Shown one piece after another: positions 37,243 to 47,559 of a DNA stretch of 64,000 nucleotides. Made by a program: the position numbers and the translations under genes. The notes under the pieces are model-generated. The model saw only the letters and a list, made by a program, of their open reading frames with translations. It searched no databases and was not told the DNA's origin. Every line of letters begins with the position of its first letter. The first letter of the stretch is position 1. Origin of the DNA: Pseudomonas sp. gcc21 (GTDB lineage: Bacteria > Pseudomonadota > Gammaproteobacteria > Pseudomonadales > Pseudomonadaceae); assembly GCF_012844345.1 (NCBI RefSeq), contig NZ_CP051625.1, forward strand, positions 1,054,001 to 1,118,000, given 5' to 3'.

Positions 37243-38661
37243 TCACCCCAGCGACTTCACCGCATCAATCATCTGCACCATGACCTTCTGCGCGTCGCCA
37301 TAGACCATCGAGGTGTTGTCAGCGTAGAACAGCTCGTTCTCGACGCCCGAATAGCCTTTGCCCTGCCCGCGCTTGACCACATAGGCCTGGCGCGCCATAT
37401 CCACGTTGAGAATCGGCATGCCGTAGATCGGGCTCGACTTGCGTGTGCGCGCAGCCGGATTAACCACGTCGTTGGCGCCGAGAACGATGGCCACGTCCGC
37501 TTGCTGAAACGCTTCGTTGATGTCTTCCAGGTCGTAAATGATGTCGTAGGGCACGCCGGCCTCAGCCAGGAGCACGTTCATGTGACCGGGCATGCGCCCC
37601 GCCACCGGATGGATCGCGAATGCCACGTCAACGCCCTGCTTCTGCAACAGCTTCACGAACTCATAGAGCTTGTGTTGCGCCTGCGCGACAGCCAGACCAT
37701 AGCCTGGCACGATAATCACCTTGTTCGCGTAATACATGGCGATAGCCGCATCGGAGGCATCCGCAGGCTTCATAGAGCCCTCAATATCACCGGCGTCACT
37801 ATCATCCTCCCCGCCGAACTGGCTGAAGATCACATTGGATACCGGGCGGTTCATCGCCTTGGCCATCATCAATGTCAGCAGCGTGCCGGCGGAGCCCACT
37901 ACAGTACCTGCGATGATCATCGCCGGGTTCTGCAGCACAAAGCCCTCAAACGCAACCGCAAGGCCGGTAAAAGCGTTGTACAGGGAAATCACCACGGGCA
38001 TATCGGCGCCGCCGATCGGCGTGGTCAGCATCACACCCAGCGCCAGAGACGCGAGAAAGAACACCGAGATCAACAGCATCGAAACGCCACCGCCGATTCC
38101 GGAGCCGATAACTGCCGCGCCAATACCGAGCGTGACAAAAAACAGCACGGCGTTGATCAGCTGCTGCGCCGGCAGCCGTATAGTCCCGTTCATGCGGCCG
38201 TCGAGCTTGGCCCAGGCAATCAGCGAGCCGGACAGCGCCACTGAACCTATCAGCCCGCCGAGTACTGCCAGTACCGACACCACCACGCCATGGGCCTGGG
38301 CGTTACCGGAATACAACTCCATCGCTGCAATGGCTGCAGCGGCCCCGCCACCCATACCGTTGTACAGCGCCACCATTTGCGGCATGTCGGTCATCGCGAC
38401 CTTCTTGCCGCTGTACCAGGCCCAGCCCAGGCCCAGCCCCAGCGCAATCACCACCAGAGTCAAGTTCATGCCGAGATGCGGCTGTGCCCGCTCGCTGACA
38501 TCCAGCCCGTAAAGGAACGCGGCCAGCACAGCCAGCACCATGCCGACACCGGCAATGAGGATGCCGGAACGTGCGGTCACCGGACTCGCCATCCGCTTCA
38601 GCCCGTAAATGAACAGCAGTGCCGTTATGAAGTAAACGGATTCGATAATCATCTCAGTCAT
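37243..38661 (-). CDS. pntB: NAD(P) transhydrogenase subunit beta
   Basis: Part of proton-translocating transhydrogenase, making NADPH from NADH using proton-motive force. It is 472 residues. About nine membrane helices cover ~1-270, and the soluble NADP-binding domain III is ~290-470 with VIIVPGYGLAVAQAQHKLYE and FAIHPVAGRMPGHMNVLLAEA. Its start overlaps the pntAB stop by four bases (ATGA). It is the last gene of the pnt operon. Confidence 0.97.
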   Translation of the reverse strand: MTEMIIESVYFITALLFIYGLKRMASPVTARSGILIAGVGMVLAVLAAFLYGLDVSERAQPHLGMNLTLVVIALGLGLGWAWYSGKKVAMTDMPQMVALYNGMGGGAAAAIAAMELYSGNAQAHGVVVSVLAVLGGLIGSVALSGSLIAWAKLDGRMNGTIRLPAQQLINAVLFFVTLGIGAAVIGSGIGGGVSMLLISVFFLASLALGVMLTTPIGGADMPVVISLYNAFTGLAVAFEGFVLQNPAMIIAGTVVGSAGTLLTLMMAKAMNRPVSNVIFSQFGGEDDSDAGDIEGSMKPADASDAAIAMYYANKVIIVPGYGLAVAQAQHKLYEFVKLLQKQGVDVAFAIHPVAGRMPGHMNVLLAEAGVPYDIIYDLEDINEAFQQADVAIVLGANDVVNPAARTRKSSPIYGMPILNVDMARQAYVVKRGQGKGYSGVENELFYADNTSMVYGDAQKVMVQMIDAVKSLG

Positions 38662-38993
38662 TCTTGTTGTTCCTTGTCCGAGGCGTCTTTCTGGCGTTTA
38701 TCGCTGGGCTTGAACATTTCCAGCATGCGCTCTGTCACCACGTAACCGCCGGCCGCGTTACCCGCTCCCAACAACACACCGAAAAAACCGATTACCTGCT
38801 CCAGCGGCGTCGCTGCGTTCAACAGTGCCCACATCGCACCGACCACCACAATGCCGTGTACGAAGTTGGAACCGGACATCAATGGCGTGTGCAGGATTGC
38901 CGGAACGCGCCCGATGATTTCGTACCCGGTGAAGGCTGCAAGCATGAAGATATACAGGGCGACAAAGCCGGTAATCGTAGTTGTTGCGTCCAT
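38658..38993 (-). CDS. pntAB: NAD(P) transhydrogenase subunit alpha, part 2 (membrane)
   Basis: It is 111 residues with about three membrane helices (TGFVALYIFMLAAFTGYEII, FVHGIVVVGAMWALLNA, GVLLGAGNAAGGYVV). It supplies the membrane half of the alpha chain. As in many alphaproteobacteria and Pseudomonas, the alpha subunit is split in two. A Lys-rich tail ends it. It lies 2 bases after pntAA. Confidence 0.95.
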   Translation of the reverse strand: MDATTTITGFVALYIFMLAAFTGYEIIGRVPAILHTPLMSGSNFVHGIVVVGAMWALLNAATPLEQVIGFFGVLLGAGNAAGGYVVTERMLEMFKPSDKRQKDASDKEQQE

Positions 38994-38995
38994 GG

Positions 38996-40123
38996 TTATT
39001 CCTCTTCGATCTCGACGGCCCGGCGGGCGGCCTCGTTGCGGATTTCGCCGGCGTGGGTCAGTACTGCCCCGGCCAGGATCTCGTCTTCCCAGTCAATCTG
39101 CAGCTCTCCATCCTTGACCATCAGGCCAACCAGCTGCTGCAGGTTGCGGGCGTACAACTCGGATGCATGCTCAGCCAGACGACTGGGGACATTCATGGGC
39201 GCGACAATAGTGACCGGGCCAACCTCGACCGTTTCTCCGGGAACGGTAAGCGGCGTATTGCCGCCACCCTCGGCGGCCAGGTCGATAATGACCGAACCAG
39301 GCTTCATGCCCATGATCTGCGCTTCACTGATAATTTTAGGGCTCGGACGGCCAGGGATGGCTGCCGTGGTGATCACCGCATCGGCCTGCTGGATGTGTCG
39401 GGTGACGACCTTTTCCACCTGGTTTTTTTCGTCGTCGGTCAGTTCGCGGGCATACCCGCCCTGCCCGCTGGCGGAGACTCCAGTATCAACAAACTTGCCG
39501 CCCACCGATTCAACCTGCTCTTTGACTTCCGAGCGCACATCGTAGCCTTCGATCATGGCACCCAGGCGCTTGGCCGTCGCCAGCGCTTGCAAGCCCGCTA
39601 CGCCGGCACCCATCACCAACACCTTGGCCGGCCGTAGCGAGCCAACGGCTGTGGTCATCATCGGCAGGATACGGTTCAGGTTGGTAGCGGCCATCAGGCC
39701 GGCTGCGTAGCCGGACAATGCCGCCTGGGAGGACAAGGCATCCATCGCCTGTGCGCGGGTGATACGTGGGACCAGTTCCATGGCGAAACAGGTGATTTGC
39801 CGGTCACGCAGCGCTCTGACAATCTCCGGTTCGCGGTGCGCATAGACGAAGCAGCACAACACCGTACCCGGCTCCATCTGCTCAATGTCCGCAAGCTCGG
39901 GAGGCTGAACCCTGAATACCAGATCGGCGGCCACAGGGGCGCCAACTATCTGGACGCCCTCTCCTGCATAGAGGGCGTCCGGGACCCGCGCAGCCAGGCC
40001 AGCGCCTGATTGCAGTGAGATGTCGATGCCCAGCTTCGATAGCTTGCTGGCTACCGACGGCACCAGGGCAACGCGCTTTTCGTTCGCGCGCCGTTCCACT
40101 GGAACAAACAGACTGACCGGCAT
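38996..40123 (-). CDS. pntAA: NAD(P) transhydrogenase subunit alpha, part 1 (soluble, NAD-binding)
   Basis: It is 375 residues, the alanine-dehydrogenase-like NAD(H)-binding domain I. Signs are EKRVALVPSVASKLSKLGI, GAGVAGLQALATAKRLGA (the Rossmann GxGxxG near residue 180) and YARELTDDEKNQ. The true start is ATG 40123 with AAAGGA upstream; the much longer frame beginning at 40654 crosses the upstream promoter and part of the AEC gene, and its first ~177 codons have no family match. Confidence 0.96.
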   Translation of the reverse strand: MPVSLFVPVERRANEKRVALVPSVASKLSKLGIDISLQSGAGLAARVPDALYAGEGVQIVGAPVAADLVFRVQPPELADIEQMEPGTVLCCFVYAHREPEIVRALRDRQITCFAMELVPRITRAQAMDALSSQAALSGYAAGLMAATNLNRILPMMTTAVGSLRPAKVLVMGAGVAGLQALATAKRLGAMIEGYDVRSEVKEQVESVGGKFVDTGVSASGQGGYARELTDDEKNQVEKVVTRHIQQADAVITTAAIPGRPSPKIISEAQIMGMKPGSVIIDLAAEGGGNTPLTVPGETVEVGPVTIVAPMNVPSRLAEHASELYARNLQQLVGLMVKDGELQIDWEDEILAGAVLTHAGEIRNEAARRAVEIEEE

Positions 40124-40317
40124 GGGGTTTCCTTTTATGTTGTTCGTCTTGTTCAGAATGAAAGCCGGCGAAGAGCATACCTCAACCCCTGGCCGTTTTC
40201 GTAACGGATTCGATGCGCAAAAATGCACGGCGCACCTGCATTTTTCGCGAGCGGGGCGGTAGCGATAAATGACCCGCGAGGCGGTGTGGCAAAACCATAA
40301 AATCTGAAAGTTTGAGA

Positions 40318-41226
40318 TTAGCCTGTCAGCAGCACAAGCCAGATCGGCAGGGTTACAGCAGCCAGAAGCGTCGAGAGAAATATCACCGAACTGATGATGC
40401 GGCTGTCGTCCTCTGCCATGGCGAAGGCCAGCACGTTCACGCCCGTCGGACAGGCTGCCATCAGTATCAGTACCGTCCGCGCATCGGCGCTGAGCCCTGG
40501 AATCAGGAGCCCGACAGCCAGCACGAGTGCAGGAAACAGCACCAGTTTCGCCAGGGTCAGGCCGCACATGACGCGACTGAGATGCAAGCGGTAATGCGAC
40601 AGGCTCAGCCCCAGCACCAACAATGCACAGGGCAGCGCAGCGGCAGCCAGCCACTCCACCATACGCCAGAGCGGTGCGGGCACGGCCACCCCGGAAAGAT
40701 TGAGCGCCGCGCCTAGCAACAGGCCGATGATCAGCGGATTTGCGAGACTCTTGAACAGCCCCCGCTTATCTATCCCGCCACGTCCCCCGCTGCGCCACAG
40801 ACTGTTGTAGAGACTTTGCAGCGTGAAGAGCACAAGGCTGTGGAAGATCAGAATGGCAAACAGATACACCAGTTTATCCGGCCCGAGCAGGATGCTTATC
40901 AGGGGCACACCCACCAGCACATTATTTGAATAACTGGCAGCCAGGCCCATAGAGCTCGGTTGCCCGGAGCGCCGGTGGACCAACCAGTTGACTGCGCAGA
41001 ACAGACCTACGGCGGGTAGAAAATAAACCAGCAAAAGCAGCGGCGACAGCCCCTCGGTCAGGTCGGCGCGGGCCAGACCCGAGAACAGCAGAACCGGCAT
41101 GAACATCCGGAAAGTGATGGCCGCCAGCGCCGCGCCCGCCTCAGCCGGTAACCAGTGGCGCTTGCCAAGCACATACCCCAGCAGGATTAGCCCGAAGATC
41201 GGAACAAGGGCGTTGATGACTACCAC
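40318..41226 (-). CDS. AEC-family transporter (auxin efflux carrier-like)
   Basis: It is 302 residues with about ten membrane helices in the two five-helix halves of the BASS/AEC fold. Segments are ALVPIFGLILLGYVLGKR, ANPLIIGLLLGAALNLSG, ILMAACPTGVNVLAFAMAED (the conserved P-T-G-x-N region). Substrates of bacterial members are small carboxylates such as malate or malonate, but that is not shown here. It reads away from pntAA and is followed by the hydrolase gene on the same strand. Confidence 0.88.
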   Translation of the reverse strand: MVVINALVPIFGLILLGYVLGKRHWLPAEAGAALAAITFRMFMPVLLFSGLARADLTEGLSPLLLLVYFLPAVGLFCAVNWLVHRRSGQPSSMGLAASYSNNVLVGVPLISILLGPDKLVYLFAILIFHSLVLFTLQSLYNSLWRSGGRGGIDKRGLFKSLANPLIIGLLLGAALNLSGVAVPAPLWRMVEWLAAAALPCALLVLGLSLSHYRLHLSRVMCGLTLAKLVLFPALVLAVGLLIPGLSADARTVLILMAACPTGVNVLAFAMAEDDSRIISSVIFLSTLLAAVTLPIWLVLLTG

Positions 41227-41240
41227 TCTATGGCTTCACC

Positions 41241-42077
41241 TTAGCGAACCAGCGCGGAAGCAAACGCGGGCGCGTATTGATCAAGCAGATCGCTGTTGTC
41301 GTGCTGCCAGGGATGAAAGTCGCTTTGATAATAGTCCTGGTACACACCCACAAGCTTGCGGAAAAAACCGTTGCGCCCCCATAGCCAGCGCATGCCACGA
41401 CACATCATGGGCAGATCGGTCAGTTTGCCATCCTTGCGCAGCATGTGCCACATGCCCCGCGTCACATCCTTGAGAAAGAAAAAGGTCGCCTGACGCATCG
41501 CCCGTCGCAGTATTTTACGGTCCCCGCACACTTGCATGTAGACATCAAAGGCAACGGCTTTGTGCTCTGTTTCTTCCAGCGCGTGCCACCGCCACAAGCT
41601 CTGCATTGGCTCAACTGCGCCGTCAATCCAATGGGGCTCACGCAGTAGCAAATCCGCCATGATCGCGGTGAAGTGCTCCATCGCCACGGTGCCTGCCAGC
41701 TGCCGCTCAGCTGAAAAATTCTTCTGAACGAAGCGAATGCGTTTCTTGACCGTGCTTTCCAATGCATCGATGTCATAACCCAGGTCACGTAAGCGCTGGT
41801 TATATTCGATATGTTCACGGCTATGATGGCCTTCCTGGCCTATGAATCCACGGATCTGCTGCTGCAGATCCGTGTCGATGATCCGCTCGCGGAACAACCG
41901 GACCGAGTCAATGAAGTAACGTTCGCCATCCGGAAACAGCACGGACATGGCGTTGAAAAAATGCGTTTTGAAGGGATCATTACTGTGCCAGTGGCGCGGT
42001 AACGGATCAGGTAAAGCCAGCTCCGGACGCCTCGGTAGTATCTGCAAGGCTGGCGGCGTTCTTGTTTTGATATTCAT
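41241..42077 (-). CDS. Predicted metal-dependent hydrolase (PF10118, diiron-like)
   Basis: It is 278 residues, with no signal peptide. Two E-x(2-3)-H clusters of ferritin-like type are present: QEGHHSREH (~80-90) and AMEHFTA, plus EETEHKAVAFDV in the C-half, which could bind two metal ions. It is annotated in databases as metal-dependent hydrolase, but the fold resembles a diiron carboxylate protein, so the reaction is unknown. It lies 14 bases upstream of the AEC gene start on the same strand and may be co-transcribed. Confidence 0.8.
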   Translation of the reverse strand: MNIKTRTPPALQILPRRPELALPDPLPRHWHSNDPFKTHFFNAMSVLFPDGERYFIDSVRLFRERIIDTDLQQQIRGFIGQEGHHSREHIEYNQRLRDLGYDIDALESTVKKRIRFVQKNFSAERQLAGTVAMEHFTAIMADLLLREPHWIDGAVEPMQSLWRWHALEETEHKAVAFDVYMQVCGDRKILRRAMRQATFFFLKDVTRGMWHMLRKDGKLTDLPMMCRGMRWLWGRNGFFRKLVGVYQDYYQSDFHPWQHDNSDLLDQYAPAFASALVR

Positions 42078-42318
42078 GCGCGATCTCCATGTCTAAATGC
42101 AAACCTGCACTGCATATTACTCCGTCTGGCCGCCAGGCATAGATGTCTCGATGGATGCCAGGGTCTGTTGCTGTTTCATCGCGAGCCGCGTTGCTTGTCA
42201 AATGACGCCAGGTCGGACGGCGTTCCGCAACCCGCGGGACGCAGGTAGTGGTCGATGCTGGCGTATTGAAGCGTAGCGACTAGAGTTACAACTGTTTTTC
42301 ATTCCAGATGGATGTGCC

Positions 42319-43731
42319 ATGACCGCTATCATCGATTTTCTCAATAATATCTTTTGGGGCTACGTGCTTATCTACGGCCTGTTGGCGGTGGGGTTGTTCT
42401 TCACCATCCGCCTCGGGTTCCTGCAATTCCTGCATTTTGGCGAGATGGTAAGAGCGATAAAGGGCTCCAGGCAAAGCGATGCGTCTGGGATATCGCCCTT
42501 TCAGGCGCTCTGTACCAGCCTTGCCTCACGGGTCGGCACGGGGAACCTGGCTGGCGTAGCCGTGGCTCTTTACCTGGGCGGCGCCGGCGCGATCTTCTGG
42601 ATGTGGATGGTCGCGCTGGTTGGCATGGCGACCGGGTATGCCGAGAGCACGCTGGCACAGCTGTACAAGGTGCGGGACGGAAAAGGCCAATACCGCGGTG
42701 GCCCGGCGTTTTATATCTCGAAAGGTTTGAAAGCACCCTGGGCGGGCGCGATTTTCTCCATCGCTCTGATCATCTCCTTCGGGCTGGTATTCAACGCAGT
42801 GCAGGCCAACTCCATTGCCGATGCTATGGAAGGTGCCTTCGGCATTCCAAAGATCTGGTCTGGTCTCGCATTGGCGGTGCTGGCCGGCATGGTGATTTTC
42901 GGTGGGCTGCGCACCATCGCCCGGTTCGCCGAACTGGTGGTGCCCTTCATGGCCGGCGCCTATGTGCTGATGGCGCTTGTAGTACTGGTGATGAACTTCT
43001 CCGAAGTACCCGGCGTGCTGATGACCATTATCCGCAGCGCGTTTGGCCTGGAAGAGGCTGCCGGCGGCGTTGCAGGCTCGGTAACAGCTGCGATGCTCAA
43101 CGGTATCAAGCGTGGGTTGTTTTCAAACGAGGCTGGCATGGGCTCAGCCCCCAACGTTGCAGCCACCGCCACGCCCGCCCCGCACCACCCTTCGTCCCAG
43201 GGGTTGGTACAGGCAATGGGGGTGTTCATCGACACCATAGTGATCTGTACTGCCACGGCCGTCATGATTCTGCTTTCGGGTGTGATGGAGCCAGGCTCGG
43301 GAATCACCGGTACGCAGTTGACGCAGCAGGCGCTGGAATCGCACATCGGCGTCGCTGGCAGTTATTTCATCGCCATAGCCATTCTGTTCTTCGCCTTTAC
43401 TTCGATTGTCGCCAATTACTCCTATGCCGAGAACGCGATGATCTACCTTGGCGTCGGGAACACGCTGGGCATGACCCTGTTACGGATGGCGACGCTGAGC
43501 ATGGTGGTATGGGGCGCGTACGAAGCTGTCACGACGGTGTTCAACGCCGCTGATGCGTCGATGGGCCTCATGGCGACTATCAATCTGGTTGCGATTGTTC
43601 TGCTCTCGGGCACTGTTGCCAAATTGACCAAGGATTATCTGGCGCAGCGCAAGGAAGGGGTGGTGCCGACGTTCAAGGCTTCGGATTACCCCGAACTGAA
43701 GGAGAAAATCAACAATAATATCTGGCGTTGA
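42319..43731 (+). CDS. Sodium:alanine symporter (AGCS family)
   Basis: It is 470 residues with ~10-11 membrane helices. The AGCS signature reads PFQALCTSLASRVGTGNLAGVAVALYLGGAGAIFWMW split over ~55-90, and GLFSNEAGMGSAPNVAATA matches the family's NEAGxGSA loop. It imports alanine or glycine with Na+. ATG 42319 is 15 bases past an A/T-rich stretch; it is monocistronic. A marine Na+-rich setting would suit it, but this is not proof of habitat. Confidence 0.93.
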   Translation: MTAIIDFLNNIFWGYVLIYGLLAVGLFFTIRLGFLQFLHFGEMVRAIKGSRQSDASGISPFQALCTSLASRVGTGNLAGVAVALYLGGAGAIFWMWMVALVGMATGYAESTLAQLYKVRDGKGQYRGGPAFYISKGLKAPWAGAIFSIALIISFGLVFNAVQANSIADAMEGAFGIPKIWSGLALAVLAGMVIFGGLRTIARFAELVVPFMAGAYVLMALVVLVMNFSEVPGVLMTIIRSAFGLEEAAGGVAGSVTAAMLNGIKRGLFSNEAGMGSAPNVAATATPAPHHPSSQGLVQAMGVFIDTIVICTATAVMILLSGVMEPGSGITGTQLTQQALESHIGVAGSYFIAIAILFFAFTSIVANYSYAENAMIYLGVGNTLGMTLLRMATLSMVVWGAYEAVTTVFNAADASMGLMATINLVAIVLLSGTVAKLTKDYLAQRKEGVVPTFKASDYPELKEKINNNIWR

Positions 43732-43739
43732 GCGAGGGG

Positions 43740-43770
43740 GCAGGTGCTGCGGGATGAGCGCCGCACCTGC
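43740..43770. terminator. Possible hairpin terminator between the symporter gene and cysS
   Basis: GCAGGTGC (43740-43747) and GCACCTGC (43763-43770) pair with a 15-base loop. Neither side has a clear T tract, so Rho-independent action is uncertain. Confidence 0.4.
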
Positions 43771-43790
43771 TCCTGTATTACGAACCAGGC

Positions 43791-45176
43791 TTACCCGCGC
43801 AAGCGCCAGGTGGTCCCGCCCTTCCCGTCCTCAAGCACTACACCCATGTCGGTGAGCTGATCGCGGATACGATCCGATTCCGCCCAGTTCTTGTCTGCCC
43901 GGGCCTGCAATCGCGCATCGATCAAGGCTTGTACCTCCGCCGCATCAACCTGACCGGACGCGCCGGCCTGCAGGAATTCATCCGCATCCAATTGCAACAC
44001 ACCAAGCGTCGAGGCCAGCTCCCGAACCTTGGCAGCCAGCGCGGCGGCAGCGTGCTGATCGCTATCCTTCAGACGATTGACCTCGCGCACCATGTCAAAC
44101 AGCACCGCACAGGCTTCGGGTGCATTGAAGTCATCGTCCATAGCCGCCGCGAAACGTTCGGCATAGCCGACAGCGTCCGTTGGTGCAGCATCAGGCAGCC
44201 CCTTGAGCGCACGATAGAAGCGCTCAAGCGCTCCCTTGGCTTCCTTCAGATTGTCTTCCGAATAGTTGATCGCGCTGCGGTAGTGACTGGATACCAACAA
44301 ATAACGCACCACTTCCGGGTGATACTTCTCCAGCACTTCGCGAATGGTGAAGAAGTTGCCCAATGACTTGGACATCTTCTCGCCGTCCACGCGCACCGCA
44401 CCGGCGTGCATCCAGGTGGCCGCGTAAGGCTTGCCGGTAGCGGCCTCGCTCTGCGCGATCTCGTTTTCGTGGTGGGGAAACACCAGATCCGGCCCGCCAC
44501 CATGGATATCGAAGCTTTCGCCAAGACAACAGGTGGACATGACCGAGCACTCGATATGCCAGCCAGGCCGGCCGTCGCCCCAGGGCGAAGTCCAGCTGGG
44601 CTCACCCGGTTTGGCCGCTTTCCATAAGACGAAATCCAGCGGATCTTCCTTGGCCTCATCCACTTCGATGCGTGCGCCGATCTTCAGATCTTCTATGCGT
44701 CGACGTGACAGCTTGCCGTAGCCTTCGAACTTGCCGACCCGGTAATACACATCGCCATTACCCGGCGCATAGGCGTAGCCTTTGTCTATCAGGGTCTGGA
44801 TCATCTCGTGCATGCCGGCAATGTGATCGCTGGCTCGGGGTTCCTGATCCGGACGCAGCACATTCAGACGCGTTTCGTCTTCGTGCATGGCCGCGATCAT
44901 GCGCTCGGTCAGCACCTGGAAGCTTTCACCGTTCTCGTTGGCGCGGCGAATTATCTTGTCGTCGATATCAGTAATGTTGCGCACGTAAGTCAGGTCATAC
45001 CCGCGATAGCGTAACCAGCGGGAAATGACGTCAAAGGCGACCATCACCCGGGCGTGGCCGATATGACAGTAGTCATAAACCGTCATGCCACAGACGTACA
45101 TCCGCACCTGATTTCCTTCGAGTGGTTTGAAGGCTTCCTTGGTCTTGCTCAGGGTGTTGTAGAGAGTCAGCGGCAT
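43791..45176 (-). CDS. cysS: Cysteinyl-tRNA synthetase
   Basis: It charges tRNA-Cys. It is 461 residues, class I. The HIGH motif (38-41, in [10 protein letters not shown]) and the KMSKS motif ([12 protein letters not shown]) are intact, with Zn-binding Cys/His in YVCGMTVYD and [11 protein letters not shown] chose ATG 45176; a longer frame from 45314 runs through glnS. glnS lies four bases upstream on the same strand, so both synthetases are likely in one mRNA. Confidence 0.97.
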   Translation of the reverse strand: MPLTLYNTLSKTKEAFKPLEGNQVRMYVCGMTVYDYCHIGHARVMVAFDVISRWLRYRGYDLTYVRNITDIDDKIIRRANENGESFQVLTERMIAAMHEDETRLNVLRPDQEPRASDHIAGMHEMIQTLIDKGYAYAPGNGDVYYRVGKFEGYGKLSRRRIEDLKIGARIEVDEAKEDPLDFVLWKAAKPGEPSWTSPWGDGRPGWHIECSVMSTCCLGESFDIHGGGPDLVFPHHENEIAQSEAATGKPYAATWMHAGAVRVDGEKMSKSLGNFFTIREVLEKYHPEVVRYLLVSSHYRSAINYSEDNLKEAKGALERFYRALKGLPDAAPTDAVGYAERFAAAMDDDFNAPEACAVLFDMVREVNRLKDSDQHAAAALAAKVRELASTLGVLQLDADEFLQAGASGQVDAAEVQALIDARLQARADKNWAESDRIRDQLTDMGVVLEDGKGGTTWRLRG

Positions 45177-45180
45177 GCTC

Positions 45181-46848
45181 TTATTGCCCCCAGGAATCGC
45201 GCAGCGTAACGGTACGGTTGAATACAGGCTTGTCCGCAGTCGAATCCACGCTATCCAGACAGAAATACCCCTCACGCTCGAACTGGAAACGGTCCTCGGG
45301 GGTCGCGTCCGCAAGCGACGGCTCGGCGCGGCAACCCTGCAGCGTGATCAGTGAGTCCGGGTTGATGTTTTCCAGGAAGCCGACGCCCTCCTCGCCCTTG
45401 TCCGGGTTCGCTGTTTTGAACAGACGGTCATACAGACGCACTTCGCATTCAATGCTTTCTGCAGCTGGAACCCAATGAATGACGCCCTTGACCTTGCGGC
45501 CCTCGGGGTTCTTGCCCAGCGTGCCCGGATCGTAGGAACACAGCAGCTCTACGATATTCCCTTCGTCATCAGTAACAGCCTCGTCGGCACGAATCACGTA
45601 GCTACCGCGCAACCGGACCTCACCACCGGGTACCAGGCGCTTGTAGCCCTTCGGTGGATCGACCATGTAATCATCCTGATCGATATAGATCTCGCGGCTG
45701 AACGGCAAGGTACGCGCGCCGATATCCTGCTTCGGATGACGCGGCAGTGATAGCTGCTCGACCTGGCCCTGAGGATAGTTGGTGATGGTTACTTTCAGCG
45801 GACGCAGTACGCACATGGCACGCGGCGCATGGGCATCCAGGTCGTCGCGGATACAGAACTCCAGCACGCCCATATCGACCACCCCATCGGAGCGGGTAAC
45901 GCCGATGCGCTCGCAGAACTCACGAATCGATGCTGGCGTGTAACCGCGGCGGCGAAAGGCGCTGAGGGTGGACATGCGTGGATCATCCCAGCCCTGTACA
46001 TGGCCTTCGTCAACCAGCTGCTTAAGCTTGCGCTTGCTGGTAACTGTGTAATTCAGGTTAAGCCGGGCAAATTCGTACTGCCGTGGCTTGGCCGGGACTG
46101 GCAGGTTATCCAGGAACCATTCATAAAGAGGACGGTGATCTTCGAACTCCAGCGTGCAGATCGAGTGGGTAATACCCTCGATGGCATCCGACTGGCCGTG
46201 GGTAAAGTCATAGCTCGGATAGACGCACCACTTGTCACCGGTCTGATGATGGTGAGCGTGGCGAATGCGGTAGAGAATCGGGTCGCGCATGTTCATGTTC
46301 GGCGACGCCATATCGATCTTGGCCCGTAGCGCTTTGCTGCCATCGGGAAACTCGCCGGCAGTCATGCGCGCGAACAGATCGAGGTTCTCCTCAACGCTGC
46401 GATCGCGGAACGGGCTGTTTTTTCCGGGCTCGGTCAGGTTGCCGCGGTACTCGCGCGCCTGTTCTGGCGTTAAATCGCAGACGTAGGCCTTGCCTGCCTT
46501 GATCAGCTCGATAGCCCAGGCGTGCAGTTGATCGAAATAGTCCGAGGCGTAACGGATGTCACCGGCCCACTTGAAACCCAGCCATTCAACATCACGCTTA
46601 ATCGCGTCAATATACGCCTGCTCTTCCTTTGCCGGATTGGTGTCGTCGAAGCGCATATTGCACTGACCGCCGAATTCTTCCGCCAGCCCGAAGTTCAGGC
46701 AGATCGATTTGGCGTGTCCGATATGCAGGTAACCGTTGGGCTCCGGCGGAAAACGCGTAACGATGTTTTGGTGCTTACCACTTTCAAGGTCGGCCTTGAC
46801 GATCTGCCGCAGGAAATGTGCTGGGGTAGTGGATTCCGGTTTGTTCAT
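45181..46848 (-). CDS. glnS: Glutaminyl-tRNA synthetase
   Basis: It charges tRNA-Gln directly, as in gammaproteobacteria. It is 555 residues, class I. The HIGH-type motif is [13 protein letters not shown] (~34-46), and the KMSKS equivalent reads [15 protein letters not shown] and [20 protein letters not shown] segments are conserved. ATG 46848 gives the family N-terminus MNKPEST; an upstream ATG at 46890 adds unconserved residues. It is divergent from ppiB. Confidence 0.97.
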   Translation of the reverse strand: MNKPESTTPAHFLRQIVKADLESGKHQNIVTRFPPEPNGYLHIGHAKSICLNFGLAEEFGGQCNMRFDDTNPAKEEQAYIDAIKRDVEWLGFKWAGDIRYASDYFDQLHAWAIELIKAGKAYVCDLTPEQAREYRGNLTEPGKNSPFRDRSVEENLDLFARMTAGEFPDGSKALRAKIDMASPNMNMRDPILYRIRHAHHHQTGDKWCVYPSYDFTHGQSDAIEGITHSICTLEFEDHRPLYEWFLDNLPVPAKPRQYEFARLNLNYTVTSKRKLKQLVDEGHVQGWDDPRMSTLSAFRRRGYTPASIREFCERIGVTRSDGVVDMGVLEFCIRDDLDAHAPRAMCVLRPLKVTITNYPQGQVEQLSLPRHPKQDIGARTLPFSREIYIDQDDYMVDPPKGYKRLVPGGEVRLRGSYVIRADEAVTDDEGNIVELLCSYDPGTLGKNPEGRKVKGVIHWVPAAESIECEVRLYDRLFKTANPDKGEEGVGFLENINPDSLITLQGCRAEPSLADATPEDRFQFEREGYFCLDSVDSTADKPVFNRTVTLRDSWGQ

Positions 46849-46963
46849 AGGGATTCGCAGGACTCGGTTACAGGCGACGCCCGTGGGCATCGCGGATTTT
46901 GGCTAGGCCGTGTCGGCCAAAACGCTTATCATACCGGAAAGTCACAGACGCCTGAATCAAAGG

Positions 46964-46997
46964 AGCTTCTGAAGAACGCAGCCGTTATTCAGAAGCT
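46964..46997. repeat. 10-bp inverted repeat in the glnS/ppiB divergent region
   Basis: AGCTTCTGAA (46964-46973) and TTCAGAAGCT (46988-46997) are perfect arms with a 14-base loop. It could be an operator or a leader hairpin of ppiB, whose start is 59 bases downstream. There is no T tract. Confidence 0.45.
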
Positions 46998-47055
46998 TGC
47001 AGGCAGCTCTGTCTCACAGGATTTTTAGTCTCAACTCGCTCCGAGGATTGCCTTG

Positions 47056-47550
47056 ATGGTCAAATTGCATACGAATTTTGGTGTTATCACCCTGGAACTC
47101 TTCGCTGACAAGGCGCCGGAAACGGTGGAGAACTTCAAGCAATATGTCCGCGGCGGCCATTATGACAACACTATCTTTCATCGCGTCATCCCCAACTTCA
47201 TGATCCAGGGCGGCGGATTCGAGCCTGGCATGAAGCAGAAAGAAACCCGTGATCCGATCAAGAACGAAGCCAATAACGGCGTCAGCAACAAGGTAGGCAC
47301 GGTAGCCATGGCCCGCACCATGGAGCCCCATTCCGCAAGCGCCCAGTTCTTCATTAACGTCAACGACAATGATTTCCTCAACCACAGTGCTCCGACGGTC
47401 CAGGGCTGGGGTTACGCCGTGTTCGGCCAGGTGACGGAAGGCATGGACGTCGTAGAGAAGATCAAGTCTGTGTCCACCACCATGCGTGCCGGCCACCAGG
47501 ATGTGCCTGCCGATGACGTGATCATTGAGCGTGCCGAGCTGGTCGAGTAA
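47056..47550 (+). CDS. ppiB: Peptidyl-prolyl cis-trans isomerase B (cyclophilin)
   Basis: It speeds proline isomerisation in protein folding, in the cytoplasm. It is 164 residues. The cyclophilin core reads [19 protein letters not shown], then [19 protein letters not shown], with catalytic Arg in FHRV. ATG 47056 was chosen over TTG 47053. It is followed by lpxH after 9 bases, the order seen in enterics and pseudomonads. Confidence 0.96.
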   Translation: MVKLHTNFGVITLELFADKAPETVENFKQYVRGGHYDNTIFHRVIPNFMIQGGGFEPGMKQKETRDPIKNEANNGVSNKVGTVAMARTMEPHSASAQFFINVNDNDFLNHSAPTVQGWGYAVFGQVTEGMDVVEKIKSVSTTMRAGHQDVPADDVIIERAELVE

Positions 47551-47559
47551 CGCGACAGA

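Noticed and set aside
38996..40654. pntAA extended upstream to 40654
   Set aside because: The extra ~177 residues match nothing and cross the promoter and the AEC gene; ATG 40123 has a good ribosome site and a family-typical start.
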